The notes beneath the pieces were generated by a model, which searched no databases, was not told the origin of the DNA, and saw only the letters and a program-made list of their open reading frames with translations. Of a DNA stretch of 6,997 bases, positions 1-5,036 are shown one piece after another (the first letter of the stretch is position 1; each line of letters starts with the position of its first letter). Source of the DNA: Chloroflexota bacterium. Its GTDB lineage: Bacteria; Chloroflexota; Dormibacteria; CF-121. The translations under genes and the position numbers were made by a program. Location of the stretch: the NCBI GenBank assembly GCA_005881235.1, contig VBEQ01000114.1:1-6997 (forward strand), read 5' to 3'.

Positions 1-684
1 CACGAGCTCCCGCCGGGCGGGCTCGCGCTGAAACAGCTGGCGCGGATCCACGCCGCCGGCGTCCATGCGAACTGGAAGCAGGCCGAGGTGGACGTCGCCT
101 GCGACGTCACGAACCCCTTGACAGGACCGAGCGGCGCCAGCGCCGTCTACGGGCCGCAGAAGGGAGCGACACCCGAGATGGTAATGGAGCTCGATGCCGC
201 GCTCAAGCGCTTCGCGCAAATTATTCGGCGCGATCTGGGCGTCGACGTCGAGCAACTACCCGGCGCCGGCGCCGCGGGCGGGCTGGGCGCCGGGCTCGTC
301 GCCTTTATCGGCGCGCGGCTGCGGCCCGGTGCCGAGATGGTGATGGAGGCGCTGCGACTCGACGATCGGCTGGCCGGCACGCAGCTGGTGATCACCGGCG
401 AGGGACGCCTGGACTCGCAGACCGCCCGGTTCGGCAAGGGCCCGGCCGCCGTCGCCCGGCACGCCCGCCTGGCCGGCATCCCGGTGGTCGCCATCGGCGG
501 CAGTATCGCTGACGAAACCGAGCTGCGGCTGCTGTTCGATGGGCTGGAGGCGACGGTGGTAGAGCCCTGCTCGCTGGATGAAGCGATCGCTCAGGCGCGG
601 CCCCTCTTGGTCGCCGCGTCGACCCGCGTGATGCGGCTGCTCCTGGCCGGCCACCGTCTGGCGGCAGCGCACAGTGACGGGTAA
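1..684 (+). CDS. Glycerate kinase (type 1, GarK/GlxK family), C-terminal part; 5' end outside window
   Basis: Cytoplasmic kinase that phosphorylates D-glycerate with ATP to a phosphoglycerate, feeding glyoxylate/glycerate carbon into lower glycolysis. The reading frame is open from base 1 to a TAA at 682-684, giving 227 residues; family members are about 370-380 residues, so roughly the first 40% is missing. Seen in the fragment: CDVTNPLTGPSGA at residues 34-46, followed by VYGPQKGA, the most conserved block of the family; the glycine-rich PGAGAAGGLGAG near 88-99; and GEGRLDSQT at 133-141. All three are intact, so the enzyme is probably functional. An internal GTG at 88 would cut off the conserved block and is not a real start. 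Whether the product is 2- or 3-phosphoglycerate cannot be read from the sequence. The next gene starts 9 nt after the stop, so the two are probably co-transcribed. Confidence 0.93.
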   Translation, partial: HELPPGGLALKQLARIHAAGVHANWKQAEVDVACDVTNPLTGPSGASAVYGPQKGATPEMVMELDAALKRFAQIIRRDLGVDVEQLPGAGAAGGLGAGLVAFIGARLRPGAEMVMEALRLDDRLAGTQLVITGEGRLDSQTARFGKGPAAVARHARLAGIPVVAIGGSIADETELRLLFDGLEATVVEPCSLDEAIAQARPLLVAASTRVMRLLLAGHRLAAAHSDG

Positions 685-693
685 CATCGGCCT

Positions 694-1050
694 GTGGCGC
701 ACCGGCACGATGACGAGTACCTCCACCGCCATGACTTCGGCGATGATTCGCATGTCCACCGCCTGGTGGAGATCGTCGCGCACGCGCACGGTGCCTCCGG
801 GGAGGAGCTGCACGATCACACGCACATCGTCATGACGGACCGGTCCGAGCGTGCTGACGGGGGGTCTGACCACCGGCATCGGCTGAGCGAGCCCTTCGAG
901 CACGATCACGCCACGGAGTCCGGGCGCCACCGCCATCGCCTGGGCGATCTGCAGCACGAGCTGGCCGATCGCCACTGGCACCCGGTGGAAATCCTGGAGA
1001 TCGACCTGGTGATCGAGCCGGACCGTCCAAAGCGCCCGAAGAAGCTCTGA
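694..1050 (+). CDS. Small histidine-rich protein with regularly spaced HxH pairs, function unknown
   Basis: A 118-residue protein I do not recognise as a named family. It has 20 histidines (17%), nearly all as H-x-H pairs at residues 3/5, 11/13, 20/22, 30/32, 40/42/44, 60/62, 70/72, 79/81 and 94/96. Most units are therefore 8-10 residues long and start with HxH; one unit (50-59) lacks it, and residues 88-93 form a short one with a single His. The tail (100-118) has no His and ends in a basic KRPKK stretch. There is no cysteine, signal peptide or membrane segment, so it is probably cytoplasmic. Start is GTG at 694; no strong Shine-Dalgarno is visible, but the upstream kinase gene ends 9 nt before in the same frame, so translational coupling is likely. 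Third codon positions are mostly G/C, which supports real coding. Binding of Ni, Zn, Co or Cu ions is a reasonable inference from HxH density; it is not shown. Confidence 0.75.
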   Translation: MAHRHDDEYLHRHDFGDDSHVHRLVEIVAHAHGASGEELHDHTHIVMTDRSERADGGSDHRHRLSEPFEHDHATESGRHRHRLGDLQHELADRHWHPVEILEIDLVIEPDRPKRPKKL

Positions 1051-1052
1051 CG

Positions 1053-1487
1053 TTACTGAAGATCGAACTCGTTTCCTTCGGGATCGAACATGTTGACGAA
1101 GTACTCGCCCCGCTCTTCAACGACCCGTGACTGGCGAGCCCCCAGCTGCACCAGCCGGTGGACCTCGGCGTCGACCCGGCGTCGCCGTTCGCCCTGGGGC
1201 GCATCTCTTGGTCCGCCCACGTTGAGGTCGAGGTGAACCCGGTTCTTGACGACTTTTCCCTCCGGGACACGCTGGAAAAAGATTCGGGGACCAATCCCAT
1301 CGGGGTCGACCACGGCACTGGCCGACGTCCACTCACTCTCGGGAATCCCCTGCGCCTTCAGGAAGTCCGGCCACGAGGCAAATCCCGGTGGTGGGTCTTG
1401 CTTCTTGTAACGCAACGCCGCGGCCCAGAAGGTCGCCAGTCGGTCCGGATCCGCGCAGTCGAAGACGATCTGAACGCCGGTGGCCAC
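1053..1487 (-). CDS. VOC superfamily protein (glyoxalase/bleomycin-resistance fold, Glyoxalase_6-like)
   Basis: A 144-residue protein with two beta-alpha-beta-beta-beta modules typical of the vicinal oxygen chelate fold. Module 1 opens with VQIVFDCADPDRLATFWAAAL (residues 5-25) and includes SAVVDPDGIGPRIFFQRVPEGK (57-78); module 2 opens with NRVHLDLNVGG (82-92) and closes with YFVNMFDPEGNEFDLQ (129-144). The central SAVVDPDG...FFQRVPEGK...KNRVHLDL string is characteristic of a large, mostly uncharacterised group found in actinobacteria and Chloroflexi. Substrate and reaction are unknown; such proteins include dioxygenases, lyases and resistance or ligand-sensing proteins. The GTG start at 1487-1485 is chosen because family similarity begins there; the frame stays open upstream, but only through the sigma-factor gene. 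The start lies 13 nt after the sigma stop with no clear ribosome-binding site, suggesting coupled translation in a sigma-VOC operon. The stop faces the histidine-rich gene, 2 nt away. Confidence 0.88.
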   Translation of the reverse strand: MATGVQIVFDCADPDRLATFWAAALRYKKQDPPPGFASWPDFLKAQGIPESEWTSASAVVDPDGIGPRIFFQRVPEGKVVKNRVHLDLNVGGPRDAPQGERRRRVDAEVHRLVQLGARQSRVVEERGEYFVNMFDPEGNEFDLQ

Positions 1488-1500
1488 GGGTTGAATATAA

Positions 1501-2367
1501 CTAGTGCTTGCGGTAGCCGCCCTGGACGCGCCCGTCCATGAAAGAGATCTTCGGATGGCGCACCCTCGACGTGAGGCGCCGGGTGGCGATGGCAGTGTTG
1601 AGCTGCACGACGACGTCATTGCGCTGGAGGTGCGGCGGGTTCGGATAGCGCTCGGAACAGGCCGGGCAGGAATCCAGATGCTGGGCGACCATCTTGCGCT
1701 GCTCGCGGCGCAGCGTGCCTGGTGGGAAATTATCGAGTAAATAGGCGATCGTCGGGCAACGCGTCTCCTCGGTCTGGGCCTTACCCTCCATGAAGAGAAA
1801 CTCCTCCTTAAAGCGGCGGCGGGCTCGGTGCAGCAGCGTTTCCACCGCGCTCTCCGAGACTCGCATCTTGCGGGCGATGTTCGCATAGCTCAAGCCCTGG
1901 AGCTCGCGCAACGTCAGCACCAGCCGGTACTTCTCGGGTAAGCGCCGGGCCACCGACCAGACGGCGTCCCGCAGTTCGCTGATCTCCAGGGCGACTTCGG
2001 GGCTCTTGCGCGCGTCACCATCCGGCACCTGGAGTACGGAGTCTTCGTTCTCCTCGTCATCGATCTCCTGCGCTTCGGGGAACTTCTTGCGCCGCCGGAG
2101 CTCGTCGTAGCAGAGGTTGGTGGCGATCCGGTGGATCCACGCCGAGAAGTTGAAGCTGTCGTTGATCCGGTGGATCGTCCGCAGAATCTGGAAGAAGGTC
2201 TCTTGGGTCAGGTCTTCGGCCAGCTGGCGGTCGCGCAGGAGCCTGAACGTCAGGCCATAAATCGCCTTGTGGTAACGCTTGAAGAGGGTGTCGAAGGCGG
2301 CCACGTCGCCGCCGAGGTAATCGCGAATAAGATCGAGATCCGAGGGTCCCTTGGCAACTCGTGTCAC
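1501..2367 (-). CDS. ECF-type RNA polymerase sigma factor with C-terminal zinc-finger (zf-HC2/ZAS-like) domain
   Basis: A 288-residue sigma-70 family protein that would direct RNA polymerase to a dedicated promoter set. Sigma region 2 spans about residues 20-95 (LFKRYHKAIYGLTFRLL, then EDLTQETFFQ at 51-60 and FSAWIHRIATNLCYDELRRR at 74-93). A very acidic linker follows (about 98-120). Region 4 spans about 130-192 (LPEKYRLVLTLRELQGLSYANI; helix-turn-helix ending SESAVETLLHRARRRF). The extra tail, 193-288, holds Cys204-x25-His230-x3-Cys234-x2-Cys237, the ligand spacing of zinc anti-sigma (ZAS) domains such as RsrA, here fused to the sigma factor itself. The remaining 50 residues are basic with no membrane helix. 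Start is GTG at 2367 with a GAGAGG-type ribosome-binding site 4 nt upstream. No separate anti-sigma gene follows; a VOC gene does. Self-inhibition released by metal or oxidation is inferred from the domain order. Confidence 0.93.
   Translation of the reverse strand: MTRVAKGPSDLDLIRDYLGGDVAAFDTLFKRYHKAIYGLTFRLLRDRQLAEDLTQETFFQILRTIHRINDSFNFSAWIHRIATNLCYDELRRRKKFPEAQEIDDEENEDSVLQVPDGDARKSPEVALEISELRDAVWSVARRLPEKYRLVLTLRELQGLSYANIARKMRVSESAVETLLHRARRRFKEEFLFMEGKAQTEETRCPTIAYLLDNFPPGTLRREQRKMVAQHLDSCPACSERYPNPPHLQRNDVVVQLNTAIATRRLTSRVRHPKISFMDGRVQGGYRKH
1539..1758 (-). other. Region encoding the zinc-finger tail of the sigma factor (C204, H230, C234, C237)
   Basis: This is the part of the sigma gene downstream of sigma region 4. 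It encodes TRCPTIAYL, then QHLDSCPACSERYP. The spacing C-x25-H-x3-C-x2-C matches the zf-HC2 fold seen in soluble anti-sigma factors. No hydrophobic stretch long enough for a membrane helix follows, unlike ECF groups in which a zf-HC2 domain is followed by membrane helices. Zinc binding is inferred from ligand spacing. Confidence 0.75.
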
Positions 2368-2438
2368 TACCCTCTCTACCGCCTGGACTCGGCAAAATCC
2401 GCATCGACGTGAAGTCCACCCACCGAGTCGCGGGGCGA

Positions 2439-2447
2439 ATCATAGCA
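2439..2447 (-). promoter_or_regulatory. Candidate extended -10 promoter of the sigma-VOC operon
   Basis: On the minus strand this reads TGC-TATGAT, an extended -10 element (TGnTATAAT consensus) with one mismatch. No good -35 hexamer lies 16-18 nt upstream, which an extended -10 can tolerate. The predicted start near 2432 gives a leader of about 65 nt before the GTG at 2367. It looks like a housekeeping-sigma promoter; I did not find a clear ECF-type GGAAC/CGTC pair for autoregulation. Confidence 0.45.
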
Positions 2448-2541
2448 CCCGTTCTTGCGCTCGTTGCACGACTCTCTGCCGCAATTTCCAACTTTGTCAC
2501 ACGGCCGCGATCTTTTCGCAGGAGTTCCGCGATCGGCTCGT

Positions 2542-2547
2542 TATAAT
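2542..2547 (+). promoter_or_regulatory. Perfect TATAAT -10 box upstream of the SHOCT-domain gene
   Basis: A consensus TATAAT in GC-rich DNA, 32 bp before the ATG at 2579. Transcription would start near 2554, leaving a leader of about 25 nt that contains the ribosome-binding site. No TTGACA-like -35 is seen at the right distance, so an activator may be needed. The box overlaps an in-frame ATG at 2546, which therefore cannot be the translation start. Confidence 0.5.
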
Positions 2548-2567
2548 GCCGCTGACGTCCACATCAC

Positions 2568-2572
2568 GAGGG
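2568..2572 (+). promoter_or_regulatory. Ribosome-binding site GAGGG that decides the start at 2579
   Basis: GAGGG lies 6 nt before ATG 2579. The other upstream in-frame ATG at 2546 has no comparable site and sits inside the -10 box, so 2579 is preferred. Confidence 0.65.
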
Positions 2573-2578
2573 CCACAA

Positions 2579-3160
2579 ATGGGCAGTCCGGGGGCCGGGA
2601 AAGCCACCACCGTCACCATCCGATTTCTTGACGACGAGATTATGGAGGGCCGGGTCGGCAGCACCAGCCTGGACCAGCCCAATCTCGAGCTGGAGATGCT
2701 CGACCAGGCCAGCAATAACGAGCGCGCGCTCATTCCGTTGCCTTCGATTAAGCGCATTGCGCTCGGAAGCGGAGTGCCTACCGCCGCCGAGCAGGCGCGC
2801 GCCGAGAAGAAGGTGGCGATCCGCTTCCAGGACGGGGAGGTTCTCAAGGGCTATCTCGACGGCGATCTGGTGCACGCCACCTACGGCGTCACGATGCGGC
2901 TGATGTCAGTCGAGAAAGACCGTATCGAGACCCTGGGAGTCCCGTACACGGCGCTCAAGGCGCTTTTTTATCTCAAGTCTTGGGACACTCGGCCGCCAGA
3001 GTTCGACGGTGAAGAAGACCTGCATCTGAACAAGCGGCTTTCGTCGCCTCTCGTGGACCTGATCTCTGACATGGGTCAGCTGGACAAGCTTCGCAAGCGC
3101 GGAGCCATCACCGAGAGCGAATTCCAGCGAAAGCGCCGCAAGATCCTCGATAACATCTAG
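2579..3160 (+). CDS. Two-module beta-rich protein with C-terminal SHOCT-like domain, function unknown
   Basis: A 193-residue soluble protein with no signal peptide or membrane segment. Residues 11-62 and 77-135 look like two copies of one small beta-rich module: VTIRFLDDEIMEGRVG in the first aligns with VAIRFQDGEVLKGYLD in the second, and each copy ends in a short hydrophobic strand near SIKRIAL and ALKALFYL. A charged linker (136-152, EFDGEEDLHL) leads to residues 154-193, LVDLISDMGQLDKLRKRGAITESEF plus a basic tail, which has the SHOCT pattern (L..L..L...G.IT..EF...K..IL), a short C-terminal domain common in oligomerising or membrane-associated bacterial proteins. Start ATG 2579 is set by the GAGGG site. 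It is divergent from the sigma gene, and the next gene's coding frame begins at or before its stop codon, so it may be co-transcribed with the first binding protein. Function is not known. Confidence 0.82.
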   Translation: MGSPGAGKATTVTIRFLDDEIMEGRVGSTSLDQPNLELEMLDQASNNERALIPLPSIKRIALGSGVPTAAEQARAEKKVAIRFQDGEVLKGYLDGDLVHATYGVTMRLMSVEKDRIETLGVPYTALKALFYLKSWDTRPPEFDGEEDLHLNKRLSSPLVDLISDMGQLDKLRKRGAITESEFQRKRRKILDNI

Positions 3161-3206
3161 GACCGCGCTCGTTGCCCTGGCCGTGCTGCCTCTGGTGGGC
3201 AGCTGT
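3150..3206 (+). other. Lipoprotein signal peptide of the first binding protein, extending upstream of its first canonical start
   Basis: In the frame of the downstream gene, bases 3150-3206 encode (I/M)TSR, then the hydrophobic core TALVALAVLPLVG, then S-Cys. This is a complete lipoprotein signal: Arg in the n-region, an 11-12 residue core, a lipobox V-G-S-C and Cys at residue 19. The only canonical in-frame start, GTG 3183, leaves just 7 residues before the Cys. Codon 3150-3152 is ATA and overlaps the end of the preceding gene. No ATG, GTG or TTG occurs in frame between the upstream stop (3060-3062) and 3183. Confidence 0.65.
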
Positions 3207-4889
3207 AGTTCCCTGCCATCGGTACACGGGATCTCACTGGGCAGCGCGAGTCCGTCGGCCTCGCAGTATCAGCCGGAGCCCGCGCGCCACGAGGGCGGCA
3301 CGCTGGTGGTGGGCGACTGGGAGAGCCCGACCAACTTTTCGCCGCTCTTCAACGAGGAGGTTCCGGCAGCGCAGCTGGACGCGATGCTCTATTCGGGCCT
3401 CGTGCGGTTGGACCCCAACCTGCAACCGGTACCCGACCTGGTGGAACGCGTACCGACACTGGAAAACGGCGACGTTAAATGGAATCGCACTGCCGGCACG
3501 GTAGACGTGACCTATCGGCTCCGCGCGGGATTGCGCTGGTCGGATGGCGAGCCGCTGACCCCCGACGATGTCGCCTTTACCTGGGGGCTCATCGTCAATC
3601 CCAAGGTCCAGGGAGTCCTGTCGCCCGACGGCTATCGGGCGATCTCGCGCATCGACGTCCGCGACCAACAACGCTTCACGCTCCATTTCGATCGCGTCTA
3701 CCCCAAGTTTCTCAACCTGTTTCCCGCGGTGCTGCCACAGCATCGCCTGGCCGGCATCGCCCCCGAGCAGCTGGCCACCAACGCGTTCTGGGGGCGCCCC
3801 GACGTCGTCAGCGGCCCATTCAAGATCTCGGAACTCGTCCCGGACGATCACATCACGCTGGTGCGCAACGATGCCTGGTCGCAAGGGCGCGCGGGGCGCC
3901 GGGCGCACCTGGACGGCATCCTGTACAAGATCTATCCGGAAGCGGGACAGCTGACCGATGCGGCTCGAGCCGGCCAGGTCTCATTGGCACTCGAGCTGCC
4001 GGACGACCAGCTCGCCACGCAGGCGAATACCGGCGCCGTGACCGTGCAGCGACGTTCCCAACTGGCCTACGAGCAGGTGACGTTCAATCAGGCGGATCCC
4101 AACCCGCTGACCGGCGTGTCACCGCCCTGGAAGAACGATCCCGCGCTTCTCCAGGCGCTCCGCGCAGCGATCAATCGTCCAGGGATCGTCAAGAAGTTCT
4201 ACGCTGACCGTGCCCGACTCGCGGAGTCCCCCATCCCCAGCGCGCTGAGCGCCTTCCACGATCCGGATGTCTCGCTGACATATGACCTGGGCGCCGCCGC
4301 CAGGCTGCTCGACAGCGACGGTTGGGTTGCCGGCGCCGATGGTATTCGCAGCAAGAACGGACGTCGTCTAGGTTTTCATTTGGTGACCGCGCTCGGCAGC
4401 CCATTGCGCAGCGCCGTGCGCGATGAATTGATCGCCCAATGGCGAAAGCTTGGCGCGGAGGTGACCGCGACCGAGGCACACCCGAGTGATCTGTTCAGCG
4501 GCTACGCGCAGGGTGGCCTGCTAGAGCGCGGTCAGTTCGAGGCCGGATTGTGGACCTGGAGCATCGGTCCCGATCCTGACGGGGTGTACCCACTCGAGCA
4601 CTCCTCGGAAATTCCCACGGACAAGAACCAGGGGCAGGGCTCGAACTTCGGTCGCTTCAGCAGCCCCGATCTCGATCGCAATCTCGACAATGCTCGGGCG
4701 ACGCTCGACACCATCGAGCGGGCGCGATCCTACGCCGCATTCGAGCGCGCCTACGCTCGGCTTGGCTTCGAGCTACCGCTGTTTGAGCGTGTTCTCGTCG
4801 TGATGGCCAGCCCGCATCTACACAACCTCGCCCCCAACGCGGCGCCGGACACGACATCGTGGAATGCCGCCGACTGGTGGGTGGACTGA
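3183..4889 (+). CDS. ABC-transporter solute-binding lipoprotein, SBP_bac_5 (peptide/nickel/opine) family, first of a tandem pair
   Basis: Extracytoplasmic receptor that would hand a peptide-like solute to an ABC importer. From GTG 3183 it has 568 residues, within the family's 500-600. The mature part starts after a lipobox Cys (residue 8 by this start) and a Ser/Pro-rich spacer. Family hallmarks, in order: GGTLVVGDWESPTNFSPLF (38-56), VPTLENGDVKW (90-100), YRLRAGLRWSDGEPLTPDDV (111-130), SGPFKISELVPDDHITLVRN in the middle, LRAAINRPGIVKKFY, and the C-terminal HSSEIPTDKN...FSSPDLDRNLDNAR, ending in DWWVD. There is no cysteine beyond the lipobox. The true start is probably upstream, near 3150, because the 3183 start truncates the signal peptide. 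It is homologous to the next gene throughout. No permease or ATPase gene is adjacent, so the ligand remains unknown; oligopeptide is the default family guess. Confidence 0.93.
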   Translation: MLPLVGSCSSLPSVHGISLGSASPSASQYQPEPARHEGGTLVVGDWESPTNFSPLFNEEVPAAQLDAMLYSGLVRLDPNLQPVPDLVERVPTLENGDVKWNRTAGTVDVTYRLRAGLRWSDGEPLTPDDVAFTWGLIVNPKVQGVLSPDGYRAISRIDVRDQQRFTLHFDRVYPKFLNLFPAVLPQHRLAGIAPEQLATNAFWGRPDVVSGPFKISELVPDDHITLVRNDAWSQGRAGRRAHLDGILYKIYPEAGQLTDAARAGQVSLALELPDDQLATQANTGAVTVQRRSQLAYEQVTFNQADPNPLTGVSPPWKNDPALLQALRAAINRPGIVKKFYADRARLAESPIPSALSAFHDPDVSLTYDLGAAARLLDSDGWVAGADGIRSKNGRRLGFHLVTALGSPLRSAVRDELIAQWRKLGAEVTATEAHPSDLFSGYAQGGLLERGQFEAGLWTWSIGPDPDGVYPLEHSSEIPTDKNQGQGSNFGRFSSPDLDRNLDNARATLDTIERARSYAAFERAYARLGFELPLFERVLVVMASPHLHNLAPNAAPDTTSWNAADWWVD

Positions 4890-4929
4890 AGCGGCCGTGT
4901 TAGACAAGATTGGAAAAGTCGATGTTTCT

Positions 4930-4959
4930 TTGACCCTTTTGGGTAACCGCCCGTAGAAT
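4930..4959 (+). promoter_or_regulatory. Sigma-70-type promoter TTGACC-N18-TAGAAT for the second binding protein
   Basis: -35 TTGACC at 4930-4935 and -10 TAGAAT at 4954-4959 are separated by 18 bp, each one base from consensus. The start would be near 4966, giving a leader of about 70 nt. A small perfect palindrome, ACCC-TTTT-GGGT (4933-4944), overlaps the -35 and spacer and could be an operator, but four-base arms are weak evidence. This promoter implies that the second binding protein can be expressed apart from the first. Confidence 0.7.
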
Positions 4960-4973
4960 GCTGCGCATTATCT

Positions 4974-4996
4974 GCGCTGGCGGGTCGGGCCAGCGC
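4974..4996 (+). promoter_or_regulatory. Perfect 8-bp hairpin in the leader of the second binding protein
   Basis: GCGCTGGC (4974-4981) pairs exactly with GCCAGCGC (4989-4996) around a 7-nt loop. A smaller stem, CCTGC (4996-5000) with GCAGG (5010-5014), follows directly and shares base 4996. The hairpin begins about 8 nt after the predicted transcript start. There is no T-run after it, so it is not a normal intrinsic terminator of the preceding gene. It may stabilise the mRNA or control its translation. Confidence 0.55.
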
Positions 4997-5023
4997 CTGC
5001 CTCTGATCCGCAGGTGAACTTTC

Positions 5024-5032
5024 GGAGGGAGG
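5024..5032 (+). promoter_or_regulatory. Strong double ribosome-binding site GGAGGGAGG
   Basis: Two overlapping GGAGG cores end 8 and 4 nt before ATG 5037. This fixes the start and predicts efficient translation, as expected for an abundant binding protein. No other start in the window has a site this strong. Confidence 0.8.
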
Positions 5033-5036
5033 TCGC

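Larger units (their letters stand above)
2368..2578. promoter_or_regulatory. Divergent intergenic control region between sigma factor and SHOCT-protein genes
   Basis: A 211-bp AT-richer gap between two divergently transcribed genes. It contains one candidate promoter on each strand (listed separately) and a direct repeat, CCGCGATC, at 2505-2512 and 2527-2534, just upstream of the plus-strand TATAAT box. Longer open frames across it in either direction lack conserved residues and look non-coding. Confidence 0.6.

Noticed and set aside
682..696. Stop-codon readthrough joining the kinase to the histidine-rich protein (same frame, TAA then GTG 9 nt later)
   Set aside because: The frames coincide and the gap is open, but there is no recoding signal; simple termination and re-initiation explains it.
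256..981. Long minus-strand open frame (241 codons) across the kinase and the histidine-rich gene
   Set aside because: It spans the conserved kinase motifs on the other strand and its Val/Met-rich part is just the complement of the CAC/CAT codons of the histidine-rich gene. No family features.
1158..1541. Plus-strand open frame of 127 codons
   Set aside because: Antisense to the clearly conserved VOC gene, with no ribosome-binding site or family features.
1488..1886. Upstream extension of the VOC frame to an ATG at 1886
   Set aside because: The extra 133 codons overlap the sigma gene in another frame, are Arg/Ser-rich and lack family similarity. Conserved VOC sequence starts right at GTG 1487.
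2351..2578. Upstream extension of the SHOCT-domain gene to 2351 or 2546
   Set aside because: The extension overlaps the start of the sigma gene and the divergent promoters; ATG 2546 sits inside the TATAAT box. ATG 2579 has a GAGGG site at the right distance.
4974..5000. Hairpin as intrinsic terminator of the first binding protein
   Set aside because: The stem is perfect but no T-run follows, and it lies downstream of a good promoter for the next gene.
5004..5030. Resemblance of the leader (GCAGGTGAACTTTCGGAGG) to the conserved 3' end of small-subunit rRNA
   Set aside because: The match is short and partial, lies directly before a protein start and is explained by the ribosome-binding site; no rRNA sequence surrounds it.
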